DNA from: Myxococcales bacterium
GTDB taxonomy: Bacteria; Myxococcota_A; Polyangia; Polyangiales; Ga0077539
Length of the DNA stretch: 64,000 nucleotides
Assembly: GCA_016792845.1 (NCBI GenBank)
Contig: JAEUKH010000022.1
Location: 1-64,000 of the forward strand
Reading direction: 5' to 3'
Shown here: positions 25,083 to 34,034 of the stretch, piece by piece
Numbering within the stretch: position 1 is the first letter of the stretch
How the letters are laid out: every line of letters begins with the position of its first letter
Translations under genes and position numbers: made by a program
Notes under the pieces: generated by a model
What the model saw: the letters and a program-made list of their open reading frames with translations, nothing else
Databases searched by the model: none
What the model was told of the DNA's origin: nothing

Positions 25083-25144
25083 CCGCCCCCCTTCGAGACC
25101 GCCACCGCCCTGTGCGGCCGCAACGAATCGCGACGGAGTCACCA

Positions 25145-25273
25145 ATGTACATCTTTAGCCGCAAGATCAACAAGTCAAAGAACCGCTCACGCAGCAACCG
25201 CCTCCGCGCGAAGCTCCGCAACAAAGAGCGCAACCGCCGCACCCGCCTGGGTAACTTCCTCCACTCGCAATGA
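25145..25273 (+). CDS. 42-aa highly basic small protein
   Basis: A short ORF, MYIFSRKINKSKNRSRSN..., in which almost half of the residues are Lys or Arg, ending LGNFLHSQ. GGAG lies 9 nt before the ATG and a good promoter lies 62 nt upstream, so it is a real transcription unit. The composition suggests RNA, ribosome or DNA binding. I do not recognise a named family; bTHX-like and L34-like ribosomal proteins were considered but the pattern does not match. It precedes the ppsR-type gene by 53 bp. Confidence 0.72.
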   Translation: MYIFSRKINKSKNRSRSNRLRAKLRNKERNRRTRLGNFLHSQ

Positions 25274-25326
25274 TCGATTCGTGGGGCCGCTGGGGCGGTG
25301 CGTGCTAGCATCGCCGCGCCCTTACG

Positions 25327-26151
25327 ATGGATGCATCCCGCCCGATTGATGTCTTGAGCGATTCGACCGGCGAAACCGCCGAGCGAGTCGTTCGCGCCGC
25401 TCTTCTTCAGTTTCCAGCTCGGCGAACGCGGGTGCGTCTGCACCAGCGGGTGCGCGACCGCGAGGCCGCCCGGGCCGCCATCGAGGCCGCCGCAAGCGAT
25501 GGCGGTCTCGTGGTTTTTACCATTGTTTCTCCAGAGTTACGCGAGTTCGTGCACCAGCTCTGCTACGAGAAGCGGGTCGAGGCCGTCGACATCATCGGCG
25601 CGCTCTTGGGCAAGCTCTCGTCGTTCGTCGAGGCCGAACCCCTGGGGATGCCCAGCGTCGCGTTGCCCTTGTCAGAAGAGTATTTTCGCCGCATCGAGGC
25701 CGTCGAGTTTGCGGTGAAGAGCGACGACGGCAAAGAGCCGCGCAACCTCAAGAAGGCCGACCTGATCTTGGTGGGGGTCTCGCGCACCTCGAAGACGCCC
25801 TTGTCGACGTACCTCGCCAACCGCGGCATCAAAGTGGCCAACGTGCCCTTGGTGCTCGGGGTGGGGGTGCCACAAGAGCTCGAAGAGGCGCCGCAAGACC
25901 GGGTGGTGGCGCTCACCATCGGGCTCGACCAGCTCGTCGAGATCCGCCGCGCGCGGCTGCGCCAACTCGGGATGCCCTCGGACTCAAGCTACGGCCTCCG
26001 CGAGCATGTGCTCGAAGAGCTCGAGTACGCGTTGGGGCTCTTCAAGCAGCACCCCGGCTGGCCGGTGATTGACGTGACGGCGCGGGCCATCGAAGAGACC
26101 GCGGGCATCATCGTCGACACCATGAAGCAGCGCGGGCGGGTGCTCTACTGA
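25327..26151 (+). CDS. Pyruvate phosphate dikinase / PEP synthase regulatory protein (DUF299)
   Basis: A bifunctional serine/threonine kinase and Pi-dependent phosphorylase that switches PPDK or PEP synthase off with ADP and on with Pi, making PPi. The 274-aa protein has IDVLSDSTGETAERVVRAAL at the start, and the P-loop-like GVSRTSKTPLS at 150-160, followed by YLANRGIKVANVPLV and GLREHVLEELEYA. Length is typical. Neither target gene is in the window. A -10-like TAGCAT lies at 25306-25311, 15 nt before the ATG. Confidence 0.93.
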   Translation: MDASRPIDVLSDSTGETAERVVRAALLQFPARRTRVRLHQRVRDREAARAAIEAAASDGGLVVFTIVSPELREFVHQLCYEKRVEAVDIIGALLGKLSSFVEAEPLGMPSVALPLSEEYFRRIEAVEFAVKSDDGKEPRNLKKADLILVGVSRTSKTPLSTYLANRGIKVANVPLVLGVGVPQELEEAPQDRVVALTIGLDQLVEIRRARLRQLGMPSDSSYGLREHVLEELEYALGLFKQHPGWPVIDVTARAIEETAGIIVDTMKQRGRVLY

Positions 26152-26166
26152 GCCGTCGGGGCTCAG
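26148..26166. terminator. Hairpin shared by two convergent stop codons
   Basis: CTGAGCC and GGCTCAG arms (7 bp) around GTCGG. The left arm contains the TGA of the DUF299 regulator gene and the right arm contains the TGA of the convergent cNMP gene. A bidirectional 3' hairpin, without U-runs. Confidence 0.5.
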
Positions 26167-26693
26167 CGCGGCGGGCGCGAGAAGCCCAGGTTTTGATCGT
26201 AGATCGCGTCGAGGAAGCCCGAGATCATGCCGTCGGCCACGCGGAGCCGGCGTGAGAGCTCGCGGGCGATGTTGAGCACCACCATCAGGTAGGCCTTCTG
26301 ATCGCGGCGGTACAAGCGATCGAGGTGCTCGGCCGAGAGCTTCAGCACCCGGGCCTGGGCCACCGACTGCACCGTCGCCGAGCGGGGCTGGGTGTCGAGG
26401 ATGGACATTTCGCCGAACCAGCTCCCGGGGCCGAGGAGGGCGACACGACCTTCGGCGCCGCCGCGGGAGCGCCGCAACACTTCGAGCTCGCCGCTGAGGA
26501 CGACGAACATCTCGCGGGCGTGCTCGCCCTCGCGCATGACCACGGTGCCGGGCACGAGGTCGATCGACTCGATGTCTTCGGTGACGGCCTCGAGGGCGGC
26601 GTCGTTGAGCCCGCCGAAGAGGCCAATGTCACGCAATTGCTCGATGTTTGGGCGGGGCACGCGGCGGGCATCGATCACGGCGTTTTCGCTCAC
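26163..26693 (-). CDS. Cyclic nucleotide-binding domain protein
   Basis: The 176-aa protein is one cNMP-binding domain with flanking helices: VPGTVVMREGEHAREMFVVLSG, then the phosphate-binding cassette GEMSILDTQPRSATV, which keeps the Glu and Arg that contact cAMP/cGMP. There is no HTH at the C-terminus, so it is a sensor or scaffold rather than a Crp-type regulator. It starts 12 bp after panC on the same strand. Confidence 0.87.
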   Translation of the reverse strand: MSENAVIDARRVPRPNIEQLRDIGLFGGLNDAALEAVTEDIESIDLVPGTVVMREGEHAREMFVVLSGELEVLRRSRGGAEGRVALLGPGSWFGEMSILDTQPRSATVQSVAQARVLKLSAEHLDRLYRRDQKAYLMVVLNIARELSRRLRVADGMISGFLDAIYDQNLGFSRPPR

Positions 26694-26705
26694 GGGGGCC
26701 TCTCG

Positions 26706-27593
26706 TCAGGGGGGCAGGTCGCCGAACACGTGGTTGTCGATGAGGCGGGTGGTGCCAATGCGCACCGCGACGGCCAAGACCATGGGGCGTAGGCTCGCGC
26801 TCTCACGGGTGAGGGGCCCGAGGGATTCAGCGTCGCGCACCTCGGCGTATTCGACGGTGTCGCTCGCGCGAGAGAGGGCGGCGTGGGCGACGGCTTCGAG
26901 GCGCCGCGGGTCGCGCTCGCCCGCACGCCAGAGGGCGTCGGCCGCTCGGAGCGCCGCCGGGACGCAGCCCGCGCGCTCGCGGGCCTCAGGGGTGAGGTAG
27001 CGGTTGCGCGAGCTCCGCGCGAGCCCGTCGGCTTCGCGCACGGTGGCGACGCCGACCACCTCGACGGGCAGAAAGAGGTCGCGGGCCATGCGGGTGACCA
27101 CGCGCCATTGTTGGTAGTCTTTGCGGCCGAAGATCGCCACCGAGGGGCCGACCAGCGCGAAGAGCCGGGCCACGATGGTGGTGACGCCGTCGAAGTGCCC
27201 CGGGCGGAAGATGCCGTCGAGGGCCTCGGTGAGGCCGCCGACGTGCACCCGGGTGGCGTCGTCGGCGGGGTACATCGCGTCGACCGTTGGGGCGAAGACC
27301 AAGTCGACCCCGGCCGAGGCGCAGCGGGCGAGGTCGGCGTCGAGCTCGCGGGGGTACCGGGCGAGGTCTTCTCCGGCGGCGAATTGGGTGGGGTTGACGA
27401 AGATCGAGACGGCCACGAGGCCCCCGTCGCCGACGCGCGCGCGGGCCTCGCGCATGAGCGTGAGGTGGCCCTCGTGGAGGGCGCCCATGGTGGGCACGAA
27501 GCCGACCCGCTGCCCCGCCTGCCGGGCGCGGGCGCAGGCGTCGCGCAGGGCCTCGGGGTCGGTGACGAGGCGAGGCTCAGTGGGTGGGGCCAT
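26706..27593 (-). CDS. panC: Pantoate--beta-alanine ligase
   Basis: Forms pantothenate from pantoate, beta-alanine and ATP. The 295-aa protein shows FVPTMGALHEGHLTLM (HxGH), SIFVNPTQFAAGEDLARYPR, IFGRKDYQQWRVVTRMARDL and the KMSKS-like SSRNRYLT. It overlaps the end of panB by 17 bp, implying coupled translation in a pantothenate operon. Confidence 0.95.
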   Translation of the reverse strand: MAPPTEPRLVTDPEALRDACARARQAGQRVGFVPTMGALHEGHLTLMREARARVGDGGLVAVSIFVNPTQFAAGEDLARYPRELDADLARCASAGVDLVFAPTVDAMYPADDATRVHVGGLTEALDGIFRPGHFDGVTTIVARLFALVGPSVAIFGRKDYQQWRVVTRMARDLFLPVEVVGVATVREADGLARSSRNRYLTPEARERAGCVPAALRAADALWRAGERDPRRLEAVAHAALSRASDTVEYAEVRDAESLGPLTRESASLRPMVLAVAVRIGTTRLIDNHVFGDLPP

Positions 27594-28488
27594 ACGCCGG
27601 TGTGCTGGCGGTCAGGGGCGCGTCGGTGCGCGCAGGCTCGGCCCGCGGCGCCGCGGGGCGGAGGCCGAAGCTGTGCTCAGCCCCGGGGAAGACGCCGCCG
27701 CGCACCTCGTCGATGTAGGCCCGCGCGGCGACGAGACCGTCGTCGTAGAAGTTGGCGAAATGTTTCACGAATCGCGGCTTCATCGCGTTGTTGAGCCCGA
27801 GCAGGTCGTAGCCCACGAGGATCTGCCCGTCGCACCCGACGCCGGCGCCGATGCCGATGGTGGGCACGTCGATGGCGTGGGTGATGCGCTCGGCCAAGGG
27901 GGCCGGCACGCCTTCGATGACCACGGCGTAGCAGCCCGCCTCGGCGAGCACCATGGCGTCTTCGAGGATCGACTCGGCGGCCTCGTCGTCGCGGCCTTGC
28001 ACCTTGAAGCCGCCCATGGCGTGAACCCGCTGCGGGAGCAGCCCCACATGGCCCATCACGGGGATGCCCGTGCGCACCATGCGATGGACGAGCTCGCCGA
28101 GCTCTTTGCCGCCTTCGACCTTGACGCTCTCGGCGCCGCCCTCTTTCATCAAGCGCCCCGCGTTGCGCAGGCCCTCGTCGAGCGAGGTCTGGTAGCTCAT
28201 GAAGGGCATGTCGCCGATGATGTGGGCGTTGGCGGTGCCGCGGGCGACGGCGCGGGTGTGGTAGATCACCTCGTCGAGGGTGACCGCGAGGGTGCTGGTG
28301 TACCCTTGGATGACCATCCCGAGAGAGTCGCCGACGAGCATGGCGTCGACCCCGGCGCTGTCAAAGAGGCGTGCGAAGGTCACATCGTAGGCGGTGACCA
28401 TCGCCAGTTTGTCGCCCTGACCGCGGGTGGCCTTGCGGCCCCGTAGCGCGGGGACGGTGATCTTGCCCGGCATGCGCGTGCTCAACAT
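27577..28488 (-). CDS. panB: 3-methyl-2-oxobutanoate hydroxymethyltransferase
   Basis: First committed step to pantothenate: hydroxymethylation of alpha-ketoisovalerate. The 303-aa protein has MVTAYDVTFARLFDSAGVDAMLVGDSLGMV, VKVEGG, GHVGLLPQ, VPTIGIGAG and GQILVGYDLLGL, all family landmarks. Start at 28488 or MPGKITV at 28473. The C-terminal 25 residues are an Ala/Pro tail not seen in most PanB. A -10-like TAGCGT lies about 60 nt upstream on the minus strand. Confidence 0.95.
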   Translation of the reverse strand: MLSTRMPGKITVPALRGRKATRGQGDKLAMVTAYDVTFARLFDSAGVDAMLVGDSLGMVIQGYTSTLAVTLDEVIYHTRAVARGTANAHIIGDMPFMSYQTSLDEGLRNAGRLMKEGGAESVKVEGGKELGELVHRMVRTGIPVMGHVGLLPQRVHAMGGFKVQGRDDEAAESILEDAMVLAEAGCYAVVIEGVPAPLAERITHAIDVPTIGIGAGVGCDGQILVGYDLLGLNNAMKPRFVKHFANFYDDGLVAARAYIDEVRGGVFPGAEHSFGLRPAAPRAEPARTDAPLTASTPAYGPTH

Positions 28489-28587
28489 TCTGCGGTCGCG
28501 GCCGAAGGCTCAATTGCCCGGTCCGCGCCGACTGAGCGCGACGCTAGCATGTCTCGGTGCGGGTCGGTACACCCCCCCGCGCGGCGC

Positions 28588-29442
28588 TCAGACGTGTCGT
28601 TGCGCGGGGTTGAGCCCGGCGCCGCGGTCGATCACCGACTCGCCGCGGAGCTCGCGCACCACCACGCTCGCGGCGGTGAGGCCGAAGGCGCCCGTCACCC
28701 ACGCCGCCGAGCCGTCGATGCGGGCGCGCTTCTCACACGTATGCAAGCCGTTGTCGCTCTGCGGGCAGACACACTGAAAGCCGTGATCGTGGTCGTAGGC
28801 GAGCTCAGTGGGGACGATGGGCGCCTCGTCGCTGAACACCGCGGCGACCCCGGTGGGCTGCGACGGGCGGAAGCGCCAGCCGTACTTTTGACGCAAAATC
28901 TCGCGAAAATGGTGCGCGAAGGGGTCGTGGTGGGTGCGCGCGAGGTCGTCGACCTTGACCCGGGTGGGGTCGATCCGCGCGGCGGCGCCCATGCTGCTGA
29001 CGATGGCGACCCCGGCGCGGCGGCAGCGGTCGACCAGGTGGGCCTTGGCGCTGAGGTTGTCGATCGCGTCGATGACGTAGTCAGGGGTGGCGTCGAAGAG
29101 CGCGTCAGACGACTCGGGGTTGTAGAACTCGACCCGCGGCTCGATGGTGCCCGTCGGGTGGATGAGCCGCAGCCGCTCGGCCAGCACCTCGACCTTGGGC
29201 TTGCCGATGTTGCCCCGCATGGCGTGCAGCTGGCGGTTGGTGTTAGTGACGCACACCAGGTCAAAATCGACCAGGGTGAGGTGACCCACGGCGGTGCGCG
29301 CGAGGGCTTCTGCGGCGAAGCTCCCGACGCCGCCGAGGCCGACGATCATCACCCGCGCGCGGGCGAGGCGCGCCATCGCGTCTTCGCCGAGGAGGCGCGC
29401 GGCGCGGTCAAAACGGCGGTGGGTGCGGTACGCTTCGTCCAT
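28588..29442 (-). CDS. tcdA: tRNA threonylcarbamoyladenosine dehydratase (TcdA/CsdL)
   Basis: An E1-like ATP-dependent enzyme that cyclises t6A37 of ANN-decoding tRNAs to ct6A. The 284-aa protein has MIVGLGGVGSFAAEALAR, LTLVDFDLVCVTNTNRQ, YVIDAIDNLSAKAHLV and ...GSAAWVTGAFGLTAASVVV. ATG 29442 (MDEAYRTHRRFDRAARLLG) matches the family; the longer open frame upstream is not conserved in character. It is 44 bp downstream of the Cys-rich lipoprotein gene. Confidence 0.92.
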   Translation of the reverse strand: MDEAYRTHRRFDRAARLLGEDAMARLARARVMIVGLGGVGSFAAEALARTAVGHLTLVDFDLVCVTNTNRQLHAMRGNIGKPKVEVLAERLRLIHPTGTIEPRVEFYNPESSDALFDATPDYVIDAIDNLSAKAHLVDRCRRAGVAIVSSMGAAARIDPTRVKVDDLARTHHDPFAHHFREILRQKYGWRFRPSQPTGVAAVFSDEAPIVPTELAYDHDHGFQCVCPQSDNGLHTCEKRARIDGSAAWVTGAFGLTAASVVVRELRGESVIDRGAGLNPAQRHV

Positions 29443-29486
29443 CAATGGGGCTCTCGCGGCAGTGGTGCGCGATGTCGGGCACCGGG

Positions 29487-30689
29487 TCAAGGGCCGAGGC
29501 GCGGCATACACCGCCAGACGCCGGCGTTGTCAGCGCGGCACGCCGCGGCGCCGCAGTCGAGGTCGGTGGCGCAGAGCCGGGTGCACCGCGGCTGCGAGAG
29601 CTGCATCTCGCACACCGTGGCCCGCGGCGCGACCCCCACGGCGCAGCACGACTCGTCGCGGTCGCAGAGCTGCGCGACCTGCGCGTAACACCCCGTCGAG
29701 GCAGCACAAAACCGAGGGTGCGCGCACACCGCGTTGCCGCCCGGAGGCATCACCGCGCAGCAGCCCGTGGCGCACTCGCTGTGGCTCGCGCAGCCCTCGG
29801 CGCAGGCCCGACCGAAGGCCGACCCGGCGTTGTAGACGCAGCGCCTGACGCCGTTGCGGTTGGGGCAACACACGCCGTCGTCTTCGCACGCGGTGCCCGT
29901 GGGCAGGCACGCGGTGACCGCGCGGCACACGCCCCCCGAACAGGTCGCCTCGCCGCAGCAGCCTTCTTGTTGTGAGCAGCTCCCGCCGACGGGTCGGCAG
30001 CACCGCGGGCCGCCGCGGGTGGTGGTGCAGCTTCGCCCTTGGGTGCAGCACCCCGGAGCGGCCGCCCCTGGGGTGCAGCTCGCCGCCTCGCCGAGGGTGC
30101 ACACGGCGCTCCGGCAGGTGCCGCTTTGACAGCTGAGCCCTGGGTTGCAGCTCCCCGAGCAGCAGCCCTGGCCGAGGTCGCCGCAGGGCGGGGGCATCAC
30201 GCAGAGCCCGCCGCTGCATTGGCCAGAGACGCAGCTCGTGCCGCAGCGGCCGCAGTTGCGCGCGTCGTCGCTGAGGTTGACGCACACGCTCGCGCACTCG
30301 GTGAGCCCGGCGCTGCACCGCGGGCCCACGTCGACGACGACGATGTCGGGGCGCACGACGCCCGTGTCGCGGGGCACCGTCGGCGCGTCGACGGCCGCCG
30401 CGGGCTGGTCAGGGGCGGGCACATCGTCGAAGAGGGTGACGCCGAGGTCGACGGGCTCTGGGCGGTCTATGGCGGGCTCTGGGCGGTCTGTGGCGGGCGC
30501 GCTGCCGAGGTCGGTGTCGGCGCTGGTGCCGAGGTCGCTGGTGACCGCCGTGCCTGCGTCGGGGGGCGCCTCGGGGCGGTCGTCGGGGCGGTGGGCGGGG
30601 CGCCCGGCGTCGAGGGCGTCGAGGCGCGTGAACCGAAACTCGCTGCACCCCAGGAGGGCCGCGACGGCGCTTAGAACGACACGACGCAT
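29487..30689 (-). CDS. Cysteine-rich secreted lipoprotein
   Basis: The 400-aa product has a lipoprotein leader (MRRVVLSAVAALLGC), an Asp/Pro-rich spacer with repeated TDRPEP/IDRPEP units, then about 280 residues with more than 40 cysteines in short loops such as CSAGLTECASVCVNL, NCGRCGTSC, GQGCCSGSC and GCCAVMPPGG, like the TIL/EGF-style Cys-rich modules in myxobacterial surface proteins. Disulfide-stabilised binding or adhesion is likely, no catalytic motif. It overlaps the upstream TPR/PEGA gene by 19 bp, so the two and the kinase before them form one unit. Confidence 0.75.
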   Translation of the reverse strand: MRRVVLSAVAALLGCSEFRFTRLDALDAGRPAHRPDDRPEAPPDAGTAVTSDLGTSADTDLGSAPATDRPEPAIDRPEPVDLGVTLFDDVPAPDQPAAAVDAPTVPRDTGVVRPDIVVVDVGPRCSAGLTECASVCVNLSDDARNCGRCGTSCVSGQCSGGLCVMPPPCGDLGQGCCSGSCNPGLSCQSGTCRSAVCTLGEAASCTPGAAAPGCCTQGRSCTTTRGGPRCCRPVGGSCSQQEGCCGEATCSGGVCRAVTACLPTGTACEDDGVCCPNRNGVRRCVYNAGSAFGRACAEGCASHSECATGCCAVMPPGGNAVCAHPRFCAASTGCYAQVAQLCDRDESCCAVGVAPRATVCEMQLSQPRCTRLCATDLDCGAAACRADNAGVWRCMPRLGP

Positions 30690-31711
30690 GTGCCACCTCG
30701 GTGTACGGCGTCGAGCCAGGGCGCACAACCCGCCCGCCCGTGCCCGCGGTCGCGTGAGGCCGGGAGGCTGTAGAACAGCAGCGCGCTGGAGACGCCCAAG
30801 ACCCCCGCCGTGACAAAGCCGCCGATGGCGAGGTAGCCCATGTCGGCGCCCGAGGTGTACTCGACCTGGCAATCGGGCCCGCCGAAGACGCCCGCCTCGG
30901 TGACGCTGCACCCGGGGTTGCTGTTGAAGCGCGTCACGGCCCGCTCGCGCAGGAGCAGGCCCGTGGTGCCGAGGCCGACGCCGAGGGTGGCGCCGAGGAG
31001 GGTGATCCACGCGAAGGTTCGCTGGGTCTCGAAGCGTTCGGGCGGCGGGAGCGCGGGGGGCGCGCGGTGCGGCTCGGGCGCGAGGTGAGACGCTGCGGGC
31101 GCGTCGACCGGTGCGCGCAGGGGCATGAGGAAGACCTCATCGCGGGCGGTGCCGCCGGGGGCCACTTCGATCACCCTTTGCACCGCGAGGTAGCCCGGCG
31201 CGGCGATCTCGACGGCGACCCGGCCGACCCTGACCCGCGCGGGGCCGCGCATGGGGAGTTGGGCCACCTCGCGGCCGTCGACGTGCACCGTCGCGCCGGT
31301 GGGGCCGCCGCGGATCAAGAGGTTGCCGAGGTGCGCGTCGATGACCGCCTGGGCGGCTCGGAGGGCGGCGCGGTTGCGGTCGATCCACGGGTCGCCCTCG
31401 GCGCTGAGGGCCTCGCGGAGGTGCTGGTCGGCCTCGATCCAGTGGCCGGTGGCCTGCTCGGCCTGAGAGAGCTGGGCGAGCACCCGGGGCGCTCGGAGCC
31501 GCTGGAGGGCCCGCTCGAGCACCTGCCTCGCTTCGTCGTCGCGGCCCTCCTGGCGCAACGAAAAGGCGCGCTGCAAGAGCGGGTCGATGCCCTCGTCGAG
31601 GGGTTGGGCTTGCCCGGCCGCCGGCGCGAGGAGCCCGCAGAGCACCGCCGCGAGGGCGCACCGAGGCGCGACGCGCGCGCGAAGCCAGAATGTAGACCGA
31701 ACGTGAGCCAC
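30671..31711 (-). CDS. TPR and PEGA-domain envelope protein
   Basis: The 346-aa protein has a signal peptide (CALAAVLCGLLAPAAGQA), TPR-like helices (about 38-115: LQRAFSLRQEGRDDEARQVLERALQRL), a PEGA domain (about 130-195: NLLIRGGPTGATVHVDGREV, VGRVAVEIAAPGYLAVQRVIEV), and a C-terminal part with one or two membrane helices (TLLGATLGVGLGTTGLLLRE, YLAIGGFVTAGVLGVSSALLFY). PEGA domains often follow Ser/Thr kinases; the kinase gene is immediately upstream. Role inferred: envelope binding partner of that kinase. Confidence 0.8.
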   Translation of the reverse strand: MAHVRSTFWLRARVAPRCALAAVLCGLLAPAAGQAQPLDEGIDPLLQRAFSLRQEGRDDEARQVLERALQRLRAPRVLAQLSQAEQATGHWIEADQHLREALSAEGDPWIDRNRAALRAAQAVIDAHLGNLLIRGGPTGATVHVDGREVAQLPMRGPARVRVGRVAVEIAAPGYLAVQRVIEVAPGGTARDEVFLMPLRAPVDAPAASHLAPEPHRAPPALPPPERFETQRTFAWITLLGATLGVGLGTTGLLLRERAVTRFNSNPGCSVTEAGVFGGPDCQVEYTSGADMGYLAIGGFVTAGVLGVSSALLFYSLPASRDRGHGRAGCAPWLDAVHRGGTCVVSF

Positions 31712-31754
31712 CAGCCGACCGCGACGAGCGTACCACGGTCACCCAGGCCGCGCT

Positions 31755-33209
31755 TCACGGAGCGAGCAGCACCGAACCGTTCGCGGCCCGAGGCGCGGGC
31801 GCAGACGGGCTCGGGGTGGCCGAGGCGGGGGGCGCCGGGGCGGCCGACGCGGTGGGCGAAGTGTTTGAAATTACTTGAATTTCTCGCGTGCCATGGCGTC
31901 GCGGGGCGTGGGCGATGGGGGCCGTGCCGGGCGCGGGGCTGGGGTTCACCGCGGGGGCCGCCCGCGGCGTCGGCGGCGGCGGCGGCGGCGACGCCGGTGC
32001 CTGGAGGTGCTCGGCCCGCGGCGGCGGCGGCGGTGGCGGGGCCTGGTTTGACACCGCGCTCGGGAGCGAGGCCACGGCGGCGTAGGGGCGCCTGCTGGGC
32101 ATGGCGAAGACGACCAAGAGGGCCACCAGAGAGAGCAGCACGGCGACGATGGCGAGGCGGGTGAGGAGGGTCTGTTGGGCGCTCTCGGCGGGGGCGGTGC
32201 GGAGGCCCGTCCAGAGGATGGTGGTGGGGGCGTCGGGGCGCGCGCGACGGGCCCCTGGGCTCACCGTGGGCAGCGGGCGTTGCGCGGCGTCGGTGGCGAC
32301 CTGGCCGAGCGCCGCCGCGGGGATGGCCCGCAGCGCTGCGGCGAAATCTTCGAGCCGACGGTAGCGCGCGTTGCGGTCGGGGCTGAGCGCGCGGGCGACG
32401 GCTTCGACGAGGGCCGGTGCGATGCCTGCGACCACGGCGTCGAGGCGCGGCGGCGGCCGGGTGATGATCTCGACGAGGAGGAGGCTCGGCGTCGAAGCCG
32501 CGAAGGGCGCGCTGCCGGTGATGCACTCGAAGAGCACGGCGCCGATCGACCAGAGGTCGGTGCGGGGGTCGAGGTCGACGTCGCCCCGGGCCTGCTCGGG
32601 AGACATGTACTGCGGCGTGCCGAGGGCGATGCCGTCGTCGGTGATGCGCGCGCTCACTTTGTTGCGCCGGAGCACTTTGGAGACTCCAAAGTCGACGAGC
32701 TTGGGCACGAGGGCGCCGTCGGGCTTGCGCGCGAGCATGATGTTCTCGGGTTTGACATCGCGATGCACGATGCCGCGCCGGTGGCAGGCCCCGAGGGCGT
32801 CGATGACGGGCAATAGAATCGCGAGCGACTCGGCGGGGCTCAGGCGCCCTCGTGCGTCGAGGTGACTGTGGAGGTCGTCGCCGTCGAGAAACTCTTGGAC
32901 GATGTAGAGCGAGCGGTGCTTCGGGTCTTCGCCCATGTCGAGCACGTCGACGATGTTCGGGTGCGAAATCTCGGTGCTCGCCCGCGCCTCTTGGAGGAAG
33001 CGCTGGGCCGACTCTTTGTCGCGCGCGATGCGGGGGTGCAGCACCTTGAGGGCGACGCGGCGCCCCGTCCATTGGTGGGTGGCTTCGTAGACGGTGCCCA
33101 TGCCGCCGCTGCCGACCCTTCGCACGATCTTGAATTTCTCGCCCACGAGGGCGCCCAAGGGCAGGCCCTCGTCAGCGGTCTCGGCGGGAGTTTCAGGAGC
33201 CTTCGCCAT
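31755..33209 (-). CDS. Transmembrane Ser/Thr protein kinase (Hanks type)
   Basis: The 484-aa protein has a complete kinase domain (about 27-300): glycine loop VGSGGMGTVYEA, VALKVLH Lys, HRDVKPENIML catalytic loop, VDFGVSK (DFG), GTPQYMSPEQA, then a juxtamembrane stretch, one TM helix (about 350-372, LAIVAVLLSLVALLVVFAM) and a Pro/Ala-rich outer region with no recognisable sensor. All catalytic residues are present. It is followed by TPR/PEGA and Cys-rich genes and preceded by tatD, 21 bp away. Confidence 0.93.
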   Translation of the reverse strand: MAKAPETPAETADEGLPLGALVGEKFKIVRRVGSGGMGTVYEATHQWTGRRVALKVLHPRIARDKESAQRFLQEARASTEISHPNIVDVLDMGEDPKHRSLYIVQEFLDGDDLHSHLDARGRLSPAESLAILLPVIDALGACHRRGIVHRDVKPENIMLARKPDGALVPKLVDFGVSKVLRRNKVSARITDDGIALGTPQYMSPEQARGDVDLDPRTDLWSIGAVLFECITGSAPFAASTPSLLLVEIITRPPPRLDAVVAGIAPALVEAVARALSPDRNARYRRLEDFAAALRAIPAAALGQVATDAAQRPLPTVSPGARRARPDAPTTILWTGLRTAPAESAQQTLLTRLAIVAVLLSLVALLVVFAMPSRRPYAAVASLPSAVSNQAPPPPPPPRAEHLQAPASPPPPPPTPRAAPAVNPSPAPGTAPIAHAPRRHGTREIQVISNTSPTASAAPAPPASATPSPSAPAPRAANGSVLLAP

Positions 33210-33230
33210 GCGTGCAGCGTCGAGAAGAAG

Positions 33231-34031
33231 CTATACCCTTGGTGCCTCGGGGTCGCCATCTTCGCACAGCCCAAAGACCCTGCGCGCGCTTTCGCGGGTC
33301 TCTCGGGCTACCGTCGCGAGGGTCGATCCGCGCACCGTCGCGGCGGCCTGTGCAAGTTCGAGCACCACGCCCGGGTCGCTCGGCCCGGCCTCACGCCGCG
33401 GCACGTTGAACGGGGCGTCGCTCTCAAGGGCGTACTGTCCGCGCGGCGCGACCCGCAGCACCGCGCGGAGCCGCTCGGCCTCGGGGCGTAACACCTCGGC
33501 CCCGAACGACAAGACCGCGCCGAGCGCGAAGAGCCGCTCGGCCTGCGCGAGGGAGCCCGAATAGCGGTGCACCATCGCTCTTGAAAAGTCGTTTGTTTTC
33601 AATAGTTTGGTTGCTTCGTCGACGCCGCCGACGAGGTGCAGCACCAGCCCGAGCCGGTGGGCCTTCGCGAGGCCGATCTGGGCCGCGAGGGCGGCGCTCG
33701 CGAGCTGACGCGCCGCGGGGCTGGCGTTGCGGTCGAAGCCGCACTCGCCGACGGCGACGAGGCCGCGGGGGCGCGACGCGAGGGCGCGGTCGAGGGCGGC
33801 GAGGCGGGCGTCAAGCGCGGCGCGGGAGTCGCCGAGGTGATGGGGGTGTAGCCCGAGGGCGCCGAAGACGAACTGGCCGTCGCAGAGCGAGACGACGCGG
33901 TCGAAGTGGGCGGGGTCGTAGCCCGCGATGACGAGGCCCGAGAGGCGCGGTCGGAGCCGTGCGAGAAGGGCCGCGCGGTCGGCGTCGAAGGCGGGGTGGT
34001 CGAGGTGACAGTGGGCGTCGAAGAAGCGCAA
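33231..34031 (-). CDS. TatD family metal-dependent deoxyribonuclease
   Basis: A 266-aa TIM-barrel hydrolase. Metal ligands: FDAHCHLDH (HxH), VAVGECGFD (Glu), LVLHLVGG (His), VHRYSGS (His), and YALESDAPF (Asp). The family acts as 3'-5' exonuclease on DNA or on D-amino acid ends. Start ATG 34031 (MRFFDAHCHLDHP). It lies 3 bp from the upstream 92-aa gene and 21 bp from the kinase gene. Confidence 0.9.
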   Translation of the reverse strand: MRFFDAHCHLDHPAFDADRAALLARLRPRLSGLVIAGYDPAHFDRVVSLCDGQFVFGALGLHPHHLGDSRAALDARLAALDRALASRPRGLVAVGECGFDRNASPAARQLASAALAAQIGLAKAHRLGLVLHLVGGVDEATKLLKTNDFSRAMVHRYSGSLAQAERLFALGAVLSFGAEVLRPEAERLRAVLRVAPRGQYALESDAPFNVPRREAGPSDPGVVLELAQAAATVRGSTLATVARETRESARRVFGLCEDGDPEAPRV

Positions 34032-34034
34032 CCG

